Source: Candidatus Bathyarchaeota archaeon | Lineage (GTDB): Archaea; Thermoproteota; Bathyarchaeia; TCS64 | DNA length: 9,880 bases | Direction of reading: 5' to 3' | Assembly: GCA_030669135.1 (NCBI GenBank) | Contig: DAOVEE010000054.1 | Location: forward strand, 1 to 9,880 | Part shown: positions 1 through 5,778 of the stretch, piece after piece | Layout of the letters: each line of letters opens with the position of its first letter | How positions within the stretch are numbered: the first letter of the stretch is position 1 | Notes under the pieces: model-generated | What the model saw: the letters and a program-made list of their open reading frames with translations, nothing else | What the model was told of the DNA's origin: nothing | Database searches by the model: none | Program-made: the position numbers and the translations under genes

Positions 1-356
1 AGGGGCTGGCTGTGTATATACGATACGTCGCTGATGAAGGGGTACACCTCCCCGTAGTTGTTGATGGTCAAGGAATCCCCGGTCTGGGCATAGTAGAGCA
101 GCCAGAGGTAGAGGACCGAGCATCTAATCCACCTCACGACGCCTGAGGGGTTCAACGCCCCTTCTTGGAGGAAGTGCTGCGTGTCAGGTCTCGTCACGGG
201 CCCCCAGTTACCCTCTATGGCTGGCCACTGAGGCTCATCTAGAGTGTAGAGAGCCACGGAGTACCCTCTCTCCTTCAGCGCACCGATCGCCTCTAGGCAC
301 ATCTTCTCGGCCCCCCCTGACCGGTTCAGCGAGGGGTGGATCAGGGTGACACTCAT
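1..356 (-). CDS. Family-4-like glycosyltransferase, N-terminal part only (runs off left edge)
   Basis: Reading the minus strand from the ATG at 356-354 gives 118 uninterrupted residues to the window edge. The protein opens MSVTLIHPSLNRSGGAEKMC and continues with a helix and a strand (ALKERGYSVALYTLD). This is the usual N-terminus of a GT-B glycosyltransferase: first strand, a GGAE loop at about residues 14-17 that contacts the acceptor or nucleotide sugar, then helix 1 and strand 2. Residues 79-90 are hydrophobic and YIHSQP at 113-118 resembles the HxP region of ALG11-like enzymes. The family is known to transfer sugars from nucleotide or lipid-linked donors to lipid-linked glycans at the cytosolic face of the membrane. 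The donor-binding C-terminal domain lies outside the window, so substrate cannot be called. An upstream GTG at 360-358 is out of frame. The gene is divergent from the hydrolase at 470. Confidence 0.75.
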   Translation of the reverse strand, partial: MSVTLIHPSLNRSGGAEKMCLEAIGALKERGYSVALYTLDEPQWPAIEGNWGPVTRPDTQHFLQEGALNPSGVVRWIRCSVLYLWLLYYAQTGDSLTINNYGEVYPFISDVSYIHSQP

Positions 357-373
357 CCACGTGAAGGGAAAAA

Positions 374-390
374 GAGTAAAGGCTTATGAT
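374..390 (-). promoter_or_regulatory. Putative promoter of the glycosyltransferase gene
   Basis: On the minus strand the sequence reads ATCATAAGCCTTTACTC. CATAAG is centred about 29 bases, and CTTTACT about 22 bases, before the ATG at 356. Either could serve as the TATA element of a leaderless or near-leaderless transcript. The box is weak by consensus, and the assignment rests mainly on position. Confidence 0.35.
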
Positions 391-434
391 CTCTGTGACC
401 GCGGAAACCTGTCTCCTGTTCCTATTTGTGCAAT

Positions 435-446
435 AACGCTTATTTC
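435..446 (+). promoter_or_regulatory. Putative TATA box of the metallo-beta-lactamase-fold gene
   Basis: TTATTT at 440-445 is centred 27-28 bases before the ATG at 470. That places the expected archaeal transcription start on, or one or two bases before, the start codon. The overlapping AACGCTTAT at 435-443 is the reverse complement of an element found twice before the last gene of the window. No Shine-Dalgarno sequence is visible between the box and the ATG. Confidence 0.45.
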
Positions 447-469
447 AGGGGTCCCGCTGATGTCTTGAC

Positions 470-1387
470 ATGGCTTACTCTGACGGCACCGAGGGAGAGA
501 TCATCGTCCCCAAGAAGTGGTACGAGAAGCTGCCGCGGCCGGCGTGGAGCGGCTACGAGAAGGTGGATCAACCCGACGGCTGGTTCGAGGTCTACAGGCT
601 GACGGAGACGGTCTACGCCATATACGAGGACGGCCAGTTCGAGGAGGTCATCAGCTACCTAGTCCTCGGAGAGGACAGGGCCGCCCTCATCGACACGGGC
701 AACGGCATAGGCGACATAAAGGCCCTCATCGACGGGTTGACGGAGCTGCCTGTGATGGTCGTCAACACCCACACACACGGGGACCACATAGGCGGGAACC
801 ACCAGTTCAACGAGGTGGCGGCGTACGACTCGGAGTTCAGCAGAGAGAAGGCGAAGCGAGGCCAGTCCAAGGAGCAGATGGGTCACTACCTCGACGGCGA
901 CATGGTGTGGAAGCCCTTCCCGCCGTACTTTGACAGGGACAGCTGGAGTATACGCCCCTTCAAGGTCACCCAGTGGCTGAGAGACGGGGACGTCGTGGAC
1001 CTCGGCGGCAGAGAACTTGAAATAATACATACGCCGGGGCATAGCCCTGACAGCGTGTGCATCCTAGACAGGGTGAACCGGGTCTTCTGGACGGGCGACA
1101 CCTTCTACCCGGCCCCTATATACGTCTACTCGCCATCCACGAGCTTGGATGAGTTCATCGACAGCTTCTCCAAGATGGTGAGGCTTCTACCCATCTACGA
1201 CTGGGTGATGCCAAGCCATAACGAGCCCCGGATGGAGAAGCACCTCATCAGGGAGTGCCACGAGGCGGCTGTAAGCATCCGGGACGGAGCCGCGGGCCCA
1301 TACAAGGAGGGGACGGCGCATGGCATCAAGGTCCACCGCTACGACTACGACAGGTTCAGCCTGATCGTCAGGGCGGAGCGCCCCTAG
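470..1387 (+). CDS. Metallo-beta-lactamase-fold metal-dependent hydrolase
   Basis: The 305-residue product has a complete binuclear metal site of the MBL superfamily: THTHGDH with H101, H103, D105 and H106, then H191 in TPGHS, D210 in TGD, and H250 in PSHNEP. The order and spacing match glyoxalase-II-like and related MBL hydrolases, with a first domain strand pair at ALIDTGNG (72-79). No signal peptide or membrane segment is visible, so it should be cytosolic. It hydrolyses an ester, thioester, lactam or phosphodiester bond using two metals, but nothing visible chooses the substrate. The region 138-170 (aromatic and charged) is probably a substrate-specific insertion. The ATG at 470 has a TATA-like box about 28 bases upstream and no ribosome binding site, which suggests a leaderless transcript. 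It ends 23 bases before a convergent small gene. Fold assignment is very safe; the specific reaction is unknown. Confidence 0.9.
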   Translation: MAYSDGTEGEIIVPKKWYEKLPRPAWSGYEKVDQPDGWFEVYRLTETVYAIYEDGQFEEVISYLVLGEDRAALIDTGNGIGDIKALIDGLTELPVMVVNTHTHGDHIGGNHQFNEVAAYDSEFSREKAKRGQSKEQMGHYLDGDMVWKPFPPYFDRDSWSIRPFKVTQWLRDGDVVDLGGRELEIIHTPGHSPDSVCILDRVNRVFWTGDTFYPAPIYVYSPSTSLDEFIDSFSKMVRLLPIYDWVMPSHNEPRMEKHLIRECHEAAVSIRDGAAGPYKEGTAHGIKVHRYDYDRFSLIVRAERP

Positions 1388-1390
1388 CCA

Positions 1391-1400
1391 GCCTTTTTAC
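1391..1400 (+). terminator. T-tract terminator candidate in a convergent gap
   Basis: The sequence GCCTTTTTAC lies just after the hydrolase stop at 1387 and in the 23-base gap before the convergent small gene. Archaeal termination commonly uses short T-tracts in the coding strand without a hairpin, and none is seen here. The call is positional. Confidence 0.4.
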
Positions 1401-1410
1401 CTGCTTTCAC

Positions 1411-1596
1411 TTAGATATCGTTTCTGTCTCTATACTTCTTCATGAGCTCTGTGTACCGTGCGAGGATCAGGTTCCGGAGCCTAGACTCGAGGACGTGGCG
1501 CTCATCCCTCAGGGCCTTCTCCTGACTCTTCAGCATCTTTATGCGCTCCTTTAGCTCCATCTCCTCCAGCTCGGAGAACTCTTGAGCCGAGTCCAC
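1411..1596 (-). CDS. Small coiled-coil protein of unknown function (61 residues)
   Basis: The frame starts with GTG at 1596-1594 and ends at TAA 1413-1411. The product is almost entirely a predicted amphipathic helix, from about residue 6 to 57, rich in Glu, Lys, Arg and Leu with hydrophobic residues spaced 3-4 apart (for example LKERIKMLKSQEKAL). No cysteine, signal peptide or membrane segment is present. The gene is supported by a TATA-like box (CTTATATC on the minus strand, 1628-1619) centred about 28 bases before the GTG, the same spacing as at neighbouring genes, and by composition typical of a soluble coiled coil. It converges on the hydrolase and is divergent from the DUF1177 gene. I do not recognise a family; it could be an oligomerisation partner or a nucleoid- or ribosome-associated helix, but that is a guess. 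The plus-strand frame across the same DNA looks like noise. Confidence 0.65.
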   Translation of the reverse strand: MDSAQEFSELEEMELKERIKMLKSQEKALRDERHVLESRLRNLILARYTELMKKYRDRNDI

Positions 1597-1617
1597 GGGT
1601 TGAGGCGATACAGACAG

Positions 1618-1630
1618 CCGATATAAGAAT
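1618..1630 (-). promoter_or_regulatory. Putative TATA box of the small coiled-coil gene
   Basis: The minus strand reads TTCTTATATCGG with TTATAT centred near 1623-1624, 27-28 bases before the GTG at 1596. No ribosome binding site lies between, so a leaderless GTG-initiated message is the natural reading. Confidence 0.5.
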
Positions 1631-1657
1631 ACTGTTACCCACGGCTAAACGTAGGGA

Positions 1658-1668
1658 ACTTTTTAGAT
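1658..1668 (+). promoter_or_regulatory. Putative TATA box of the DUF1177 gene
   Basis: ACTTTTTAGAT is centred about 29 bases before the ATG at 1692. Together with the minus-strand box at 1618-1630 it makes a compact divergent promoter region of 95 bases (1597-1691) whose two boxes are about 40 bases apart. Confidence 0.5.
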
Positions 1669-1691
1669 AGAATCCAGCCTAGCTTAATACC

Positions 1692-2627
1692 ATGCTGAAA
1701 CAAGTCATCGAGATAATGGAGCTCCTGGACAGCGCCACCGTCGACGGACACAAGGTAGAGCAGATTCTACGAGGGAGAGGCTTGGAAGACGTCGAGGTGA
1801 AGACCATCCAGGGAGAGAGAGGGTCTACAGACTTCATCAAGATAAGGGTCCCCGGGAAGGGGGGGAAGGCGTCGGGGGGAGACGCCCCCACGCTGGGGGT
1901 GGTGGGGCGCCTCGGCGGCGTAGGGGCCCGGCCGGAGCAGATAGGGCTCGTGTCCGACGCCGACGGGGCGGTAACCGCCCTATCAGTGGTCCTGAAGCTG
2001 GCCGACATGCAGGCTAAAGGCGACAGGCTGCCGGGCGACGTCATAGTAGCCACTCACATCTGCCCGGACGCGCCTATCCAGCCGCATAAGCCGGTGCCCT
2101 TCATGGGAAGCCCCGTCGACATCGCCACGATGAACAGGCACGAGATCGACCCCGAGATGGACGCCGTGCTCAGCATAGACACTACGAAGGGGAACAGGAT
2201 CGCCAACTTCCGGGGCTTCGCCATCACGCCCACGGCCAAGGAGGGCTGGGTGCTCAAGGTGAGCGACAGCCTCCTGGACATAATGGAGATAGTGACGGGC
2301 CAGCCCCCCAGGGTGTGCCCCATCACCACCCAGGACATAACGCCGTACGGCAACGACTTAGACCACATCAACAGCATCATGCAGCCCACGAACGCGACGG
2401 ACAAGCCCGTCGTCGGGGTAGCGATAACCACCGAGGTCCCGGTACCGGGCTGCGGCACGGGCGCCAGCCACCCCACGGACATCGAGGCCGCCGCGAGGTT
2501 CTGCCTAGAGGTCGCCAAGTCTTTCGGCAAAGGGCTGTGCAGCTTCTACGACGAGGAGGAGTGGGCTAACATAGTGGAGCGCTACGGGCCCCTGAGGCAC
2601 CTCCAGACCCTTGGTAAGGGTGGCTGA
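1692..2627 (+). CDS. DUF1177 family protein
   Basis: The 311-residue sequence matches my memory of the DUF1177 (Pfam PF06675) family along its length: MLKQVIEIMELLDS at the start, a GxGGDAPTLG-like loop at 58-69, GRLGGVGARPE at 72-82, SDADGAV at 88-94, ATHICPDAP at 120-128, PVPFMGSPVD at 134-143, SIDTTKGNR at 161-169 and the glycine-rich GCGTGASHP at 253-261. Conserved Asp and His residues (D89, D91, H122, D126, H132, D163, H260) resemble a metal site and recall M20/M42-type aminopeptidases, but the activity is undemonstrated as far as I know. Residues appear soluble, with no signal peptide. The ATG at 1692 has a TATA-like box about 29 bases upstream. The neighbours here (a coiled-coil gene, a stress protein) do not suggest a pathway. 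The family call is firm; function is open. Confidence 0.85.
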   Translation: MLKQVIEIMELLDSATVDGHKVEQILRGRGLEDVEVKTIQGERGSTDFIKIRVPGKGGKASGGDAPTLGVVGRLGGVGARPEQIGLVSDADGAVTALSVVLKLADMQAKGDRLPGDVIVATHICPDAPIQPHKPVPFMGSPVDIATMNRHEIDPEMDAVLSIDTTKGNRIANFRGFAITPTAKEGWVLKVSDSLLDIMEIVTGQPPRVCPITTQDITPYGNDLDHINSIMQPTNATDKPVVGVAITTEVPVPGCGTGASHPTDIEAAARFCLEVAKSFGKGLCSFYDEEEWANIVERYGPLRHLQTLGKGG

Positions 2628-2639
2628 GGCGGATGCGGT

Positions 2640-2650
2640 AGTTTATATGC
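2640..2650 (+). promoter_or_regulatory. Putative TATA box of the universal stress protein gene
   Basis: AGTTTATATGC is the best TATA match among the upstream boxes of this stretch. TTTATA is centred 28-29 bases before the GTG at 2673 and about 34 bases before the ATG at 2679. The spacing used by neighbouring genes therefore favours the GTG as the first codon. Confidence 0.6.
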
Positions 2651-2672
2651 TGTAAGGACCAAGATCGGATCG

Positions 2673-3140
2673 GTGGAAATGTATAGGAAGATACTGGTGG
2701 CGTTCGACGGCTCGGAGCCCTCAAAGCACGCGTTGGACATCGCGGTGAGCACCGCGGACAAGTGGAAGTCGGAGCTGGTGATCCTCTCCGTGGTCCCGAG
2801 GGTGATGATGCCCGTGTTCCCGGACGAGGGGTTCGGGGCTGCCCCTATAACGGCCGCCCAGGACATGAGCGAGTACCAGGACAAGATGAAGGAGATATAC
2901 GCGGGCAGCCTCAGTGAGGCGAAGGAGGACATCAACGCTGCGTTCCCCGACCTTGTGGTGACCACCAAACTATTGGAGGGCAGGCCCTCGGCGGTTATCG
3001 TCGAGGCGGCGGAGGAAGACCAGATCGACCTCATAGTCATAGGAAGCAGGGGCATCGGCGGGATCACAGGCTGGATACTGGGCAGCACGAGCCGCAGAGT
3101 CGTCGAGTCGTGCACTAAGCCGATACTCGTGGTGAAGTAG
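2673..3140 (+). CDS. Universal stress protein, UspA family, ATP-binding type
   Basis: The 155-residue protein has the whole single-domain Usp fold: strand 1 KILVAFDGS with the nucleotide-contacting D12, a strand at LVILSVVP (35-42), and the C-terminal loop GSRG(9 residues)GS at 124-138. That loop is the G-2x-G-9x-G-S/T signature of ATP-binding Usp proteins, followed by the final strand PILVVK. Members are cytosolic dimers that bind ATP and respond to stress or growth state; the partner is usually unknown. Length is normal. The start is ambiguous: GTG at 2673 gives MEMYRK and fits the TATA spacing, whereas ATG at 2679 gives MYRK, the commoner family N-terminus, and would leave a 6-base leader. 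It is flanked by promoter-like boxes on both sides, so it is probably transcribed alone. Confidence 0.92.
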   Translation: MEMYRKILVAFDGSEPSKHALDIAVSTADKWKSELVILSVVPRVMMPVFPDEGFGAAPITAAQDMSEYQDKMKEIYAGSLSEAKEDINAAFPDLVVTTKLLEGRPSAVIVEAAEEDQIDLIVIGSRGIGGITGWILGSTSRRVVESCTKPILVVK

Positions 3141-3156
3141 CCCGAGATCAGGGCAA

Positions 3157-3170
3157 CCCTTTTTCTTACC
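3157..3170 (+). promoter_or_regulatory. T-rich element: promoter of the aminopeptidase gene and possible terminator
   Basis: CCTTTTTCTTACC lies 17 bases after the stress-protein stop and is centred about 28-29 bases before the ATG at 3193. It can act as the TATA element of the aminopeptidase gene and, by its T-tract, as a terminator for the preceding gene. Both readings are positional. Confidence 0.45.
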
Positions 3171-3192
3171 TGAGCGTAACATAGAGGATACT

Positions 3193-4083
3193 ATGGAGCC
3201 GCTGGACGCTCTGAGGAAGGCCGGCGTCATCGCCGCAAAGGTCAGAGACACCGTGGTGCAAGAGATCGAGCCAGGCGTCAAGGTCTTGGACATCTGTGAC
3301 AGGGCCGAGGACTTGATCAGGGAGCTCGGAGGCGGCATGGCTTTCCCGACGAACGTCGACATCAACAGCGTCGCCGCCCACTACGTGTCGCCGGTCGACG
3401 ACGTCACCCTGGTGCCGGAGAGGTCTCTCGTCAAGCTCGACGTGGGCGTCCACGTGGAAGGCTACATCGCCGACACCGCCACCACGGCGTGCCTCGACCC
3501 GAGCCTAAGTTACCTCGTGGAGGCCGCCGAGGCGGGCTTGGACGCCGCCATCAAGACGATCAGACCTGGAGTCAGAGCCAGCGACGTGGGCGCGGCGATA
3601 GAGCAGGCGATAAAGGCCCGGGGAGCGAAGCCGATTAGGAACCTCACAGGCCACAAGCTAGCGAGGTACGTGGTTCACGCCGGCGCAAGCATCCCAAACG
3701 TCGCCAGCCACGACCACCACGTGATACAGGAGGGCGACGTCTACGCCATCGAGCCCTTCGCGGTGCCCAACGACGCCGACGGCCTAGTGACAGACGGGCC
3801 TCCAAGCAACATATACCGAGTGCTGAAGAAGCACAGCCTGAAGGGAGCCGCGAAGAGGATGATGAAGCACATTCAGGCGGAGCATCGCACGCTCCCCTTC
3901 GCGTCGAGGTGGGTGCTACGGAGGTTCCCGGGCCAGGAAGGCGTCTCAGCCTTCAGGGAGCTCCTCGACTCGAAGTGCATCATGAGCTACCCTCAGCTCG
4001 TAGAGAGAACCAAGGCGATGGTGGCTCAGGCCGAGCACTCCGTCATATTGACGGACGGCGGCTGTGAGGTTACGACGGCCTAG
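3193..4083 (+). CDS. map: Type II methionine aminopeptidase (archaeal)
   Basis: This 296-residue enzyme removes the initiator methionine from new proteins in the cytosol. All five metal ligands of the pita-bread fold are visible: D83 and D94 (KLDVGVHVEGYIAD), H154 (LTGHKL), E187 (AIEPFA) and E281 (AEHSVIL). H63 (AAHYVSP) and H163 are the expected substrate-side histidines. The ligand numbering is offset by about one residue from the well-known Pyrococcus furiosus enzyme, and the insertion at about 205-265 carries the type II helical subdomain, so it is type II without the N-terminal extension of eukaryotic forms. The ATG at 3193 fits both the family N-terminus and a TATA-like box about 28 bases upstream. 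The TAG stop at 4081-4083 directly abuts the stop of the convergent gene. Confidence 0.96.
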   Translation: MEPLDALRKAGVIAAKVRDTVVQEIEPGVKVLDICDRAEDLIRELGGGMAFPTNVDINSVAAHYVSPVDDVTLVPERSLVKLDVGVHVEGYIADTATTACLDPSLSYLVEAAEAGLDAAIKTIRPGVRASDVGAAIEQAIKARGAKPIRNLTGHKLARYVVHAGASIPNVASHDHHVIQEGDVYAIEPFAVPNDADGLVTDGPPSNIYRVLKKHSLKGAAKRMMKHIQAEHRTLPFASRWVLRRFPGQEGVSAFRELLDSKCIMSYPQLVERTKAMVAQAEHSVILTDGGCEVTTA

Positions 4084-4500
4084 CTACTTCTTTTTCTCTT
4101 CCTTGCGGGTGTGGATGCTGGTTATGATCATCTTGCCCTCGCAGCGGGTGCATGGCTCGTCGTTCTTGTAGATGTAGTCGCCTCTCTGGAAGGCGCGCAC
4201 CCGCTTCAGGTTGCACTGCGGGCACTCCAAGGTCGTTATGACGTCGAACTTCTTGGGCTTCAGGGGGTCCATCGACGTGGGCTTGGGCCTGAAGAAGGCG
4301 TAGCCGATGGCTATGAAGCCGCTGGTCCCAATGATCATGTACATGAACGCGATCTCTATCTCCTCGTTGCCGTAGGCCTGGAACCCCATGTAGAGGCTCA
4401 CCAAGGCGAGGGCGCCGACGATGATCATGGCGGCGAGGGTGATCCAGCTCTGGGTGGCTCCGCCCACTATGGGCGTAGTTTCCCCGCTCATCCGCTTCAC
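4084..4500 (-). CDS. Two-helix membrane protein with C-terminal zinc ribbon, unknown function
   Basis: The 138-residue product has two predicted membrane helices, at about 19-40 and 49-70, joined by an acidic turn (GNEEIEIA). A soluble tail follows with CPQC at 93-96 and CTRC at 117-120, spaced 20 residues apart as in a rubredoxin-like zinc ribbon. It ends in a Lys/Glu-rich tract (EEKKK). The short polar loop and basic tail suggest both ends are cytoplasmic, so the zinc ribbon would sit inside the cell. The start is GTG at 4500, which overlaps the stop of the upstream gene as GTGA; an ATG at 4491, five bases past that stop, is an alternative. The overlap implies translational coupling with the DUF1512-like gene, and hence a membrane complex or joint pathway. 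I do not recognise a named family. Confidence 0.8.
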   Translation of the reverse strand: MKRMSGETTPIVGGATQSWITLAAMIIVGALALVSLYMGFQAYGNEEIEIAFMYMIIGTSGFIAIGYAFFRPKPTSMDPLKPKKFDVITTLECPQCNLKRVRAFQRGDYIYKNDEPCTRCEGKMIITSIHTRKEEKKK

Positions 4501-5600
4501 TGCGCTACCCCCACGGTGTTTCCTATGCCGGCGACGACCACCGTGTCGCCCTCCTTGCTGTAATCCAGTATGAGCCCCTTGACTGATGAGACCGCCTTGT
4601 CGGTGGCCTCGAAAAGCGGCTCTACCAGGGGCGCTACGACGTGCTCTATCCCCTGCTTTATGGCTACGGCGTACATGGGGATGTTGTGCTCCGTGGCGGC
4701 CTGCTCGATCTTGTATTTCTCGACCCCGGGGCCGCCGATGGCTGCGCCGACGCCTTCGGCGATGTCGCCGACCTGCTCGCCCTCGAGCTTCCCGGCGGCG
4801 TCGACGGTTATGAGCATGGTCACGTTGCCCTTGTTCTCGTTCAGCAGGTTGGTGACCGCGTCCCCAGGCTTGCCCACGCTTCCGCCGGGTCCCCTAGCCT
4901 TGGTTATTATCACGCGTCGTCCTTCGTACTCGATCTCTCCCGCGACCATCTCCTTGGCGACCTCCCTTGTCTCGGCTCCGTTCAGAAGCTTGGCCGCGAC
5001 TATCGCGCCCACGCCGTCGCCGATGGGCATTCCGTCCTTGAACGCCGTCAGGGCAGAGCTGTACGCCTCGATCTGCTGCAGTATAAGGGGCAGTATCATG
5101 TGGATCTGCATTATGATGTAGATGTTCATGGTCTTCTTGCCAAGGAGGTAGTAGTGCCGAATGACCTTGTAGAAGATGTTCAGCGCCAGCGAGGCCTCCA
5201 GGAGGTTCTCGATGTTGTTCCTCTCGGAAGGCTCGGCGTTCGGCGCCATGACCTCGACCTCCTTCTCGAAGGTGAACTCACGGACGTTGAGTATGCTGCC
5301 GAGCTTCCCCACGACCCCCGCCGGGTCCATGCTCATCGGCTCGATCATGAAGTGCTCCATGAACCGCTCCACCATGGGCGTCGGGTCTCTCTCGGGTTTC
5401 CCTATCTCGTTGATGGTCTCGATGGCGGTGGTCTTACCCTCGTCGCGGAGCACCTTGATCTTGCGTAGAGTTGTCTCTATCTGTCGGAGCATGGTCATGG
5501 CCTGGATCCGCTGGGCGTAGAAGAGGTAGACGATGAACGCGAAGCTGAACAGCGTCTGCAGGATCATCCCTATCTCGTTGTCAGGCTGAAGCAACGACAT
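4497..5600 (-). CDS. DUF1512-like archaeal membrane-anchored protein
   Basis: From the ATG at 5600 the protein has 367 residues. One membrane helix spans about 10-29, followed by a charged helix (30-66), a soluble domain, a second strongly hydrophobic helical stretch at about 157-178 (MNIYIIMQIHMILPLILQQI), then an alpha/beta domain with the loop ITKARGPGG at 232-240 and GKPGDAV at 243-249, and a glycine-rich end (VVVAGIGNTVGV). This agrees with my recollection of the archaeal DUF1512 family (Pfam PF07431), whose function is unknown. An in-frame ATG at 5660 is rejected because two TATA-like boxes lie inside the resulting 20-residue extension. AGTGAT three bases before the chosen ATG is complementary to the 16S 3' end in the register of an extended Shine-Dalgarno. 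The stop overlaps the following zinc-ribbon gene by 4 bases. Confidence 0.75.
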   Translation of the reverse strand: MSLLQPDNEIGMILQTLFSFAFIVYLFYAQRIQAMTMLRQIETTLRKIKVLRDEGKTTAIETINEIGKPERDPTPMVERFMEHFMIEPMSMDPAGVVGKLGSILNVREFTFEKEVEVMAPNAEPSERNNIENLLEASLALNIFYKVIRHYYLLGKKTMNIYIIMQIHMILPLILQQIEAYSSALTAFKDGMPIGDGVGAIVAAKLLNGAETREVAKEMVAGEIEYEGRRVIITKARGPGGSVGKPGDAVTNLLNENKGNVTMLITVDAAGKLEGEQVGDIAEGVGAAIGGPGVEKYKIEQAATEHNIPMYAVAIKQGIEHVVAPLVEPLFEATDKAVSSVKGLILDYSKEGDTVVVAGIGNTVGVAQ

Positions 5601-5629
5601 TGAATCACTGCTGTTCTTGACAGAGCAAG

Positions 5630-5653
5630 CGATATAAATGTTAGTATAAATAG
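5630..5653 (-). promoter_or_regulatory. Tandem TATA-like boxes of the DUF1512-like operon
   Basis: The minus strand carries CTATTTATAC (5653-5644) and CATTTATATC (5640-5631), two near copies of ATTTATA 13 bases apart. The proximal one is centred about 34 bases before the ATG at 5600, which predicts a leader of about 6-8 bases holding the short AGTGAT ribosome-binding match. The distal one could give a longer leader. Confidence 0.5.
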
Positions 5654-5682
5654 AGCACACGTTTTTCGGTGTTACACGCCTA

Positions 5683-5698
5683 TAATAAACGGTTATTA
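5683..5698. repeat. Inverted repeat TAATAAACGGTTATTA in divergent promoter region
   Basis: Two perfect 6-bp arms (TAATAA, TTATTA) flank a 4-base centre. It lies between the minus-strand TATA boxes and the permease TATA box, where an operator for a dimeric regulator could act on either transcript. AT-rich arms of this length can arise by chance. Confidence 0.4.
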
Positions 5699-5745
5699 CT
5701 GGCGTTCTTCGACGCGTTCAGGGATTCTGAAGAAAATTTAGCATA

Positions 5746-5756
5746 TTTTTTTAAAC
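5746..5756 (+). promoter_or_regulatory. Putative TATA box of the ABC transporter operon
   Basis: TTTTTTTAAAC is a strong archaeal TATA-box match, with TTTTAAA centred 27 bases before the ATG at 5779. No Shine-Dalgarno lies between (the sequence before the ATG is GTGTAAGAG), which points to leaderless translation of the permease. Confidence 0.6.
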
Positions 5757-5778
5757 ACGTTCCGAAGATGTGTAAGAG

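Noticed and set aside
1255..1554. A 99-codon plus-strand frame across the hydrolase end and the small coiled-coil gene
   Set aside because: Its first part is an out-of-frame shadow of the hydrolase, and the second has no promoter; the minus-strand frame there is better supported.
2297..2310. C-run and G-run tracts in the DUF1177 gene (also 1858-1910) as possible frameshift or quadruplex sites
   Set aside because: The reading frame is continuous through them and matches the family on both sides, so they look like ordinary GC-rich coding sequence.
4641..5468. A 275-codon plus-strand frame opposite the DUF1512-like gene
   Set aside because: Rich in Asp/His/Leu/Val with no domain pattern, and it lacks a promoter or ribosome binding site. 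The minus-strand frame has membrane helices and coherent structure.
5601..5660. N-terminal extension of the DUF1512-like protein from the ATG at 5660
   Set aside because: Two TATA-like boxes lie within the extension, there is no other start codon between, and the ATG at 5600 has a matching ribosome-binding sequence.
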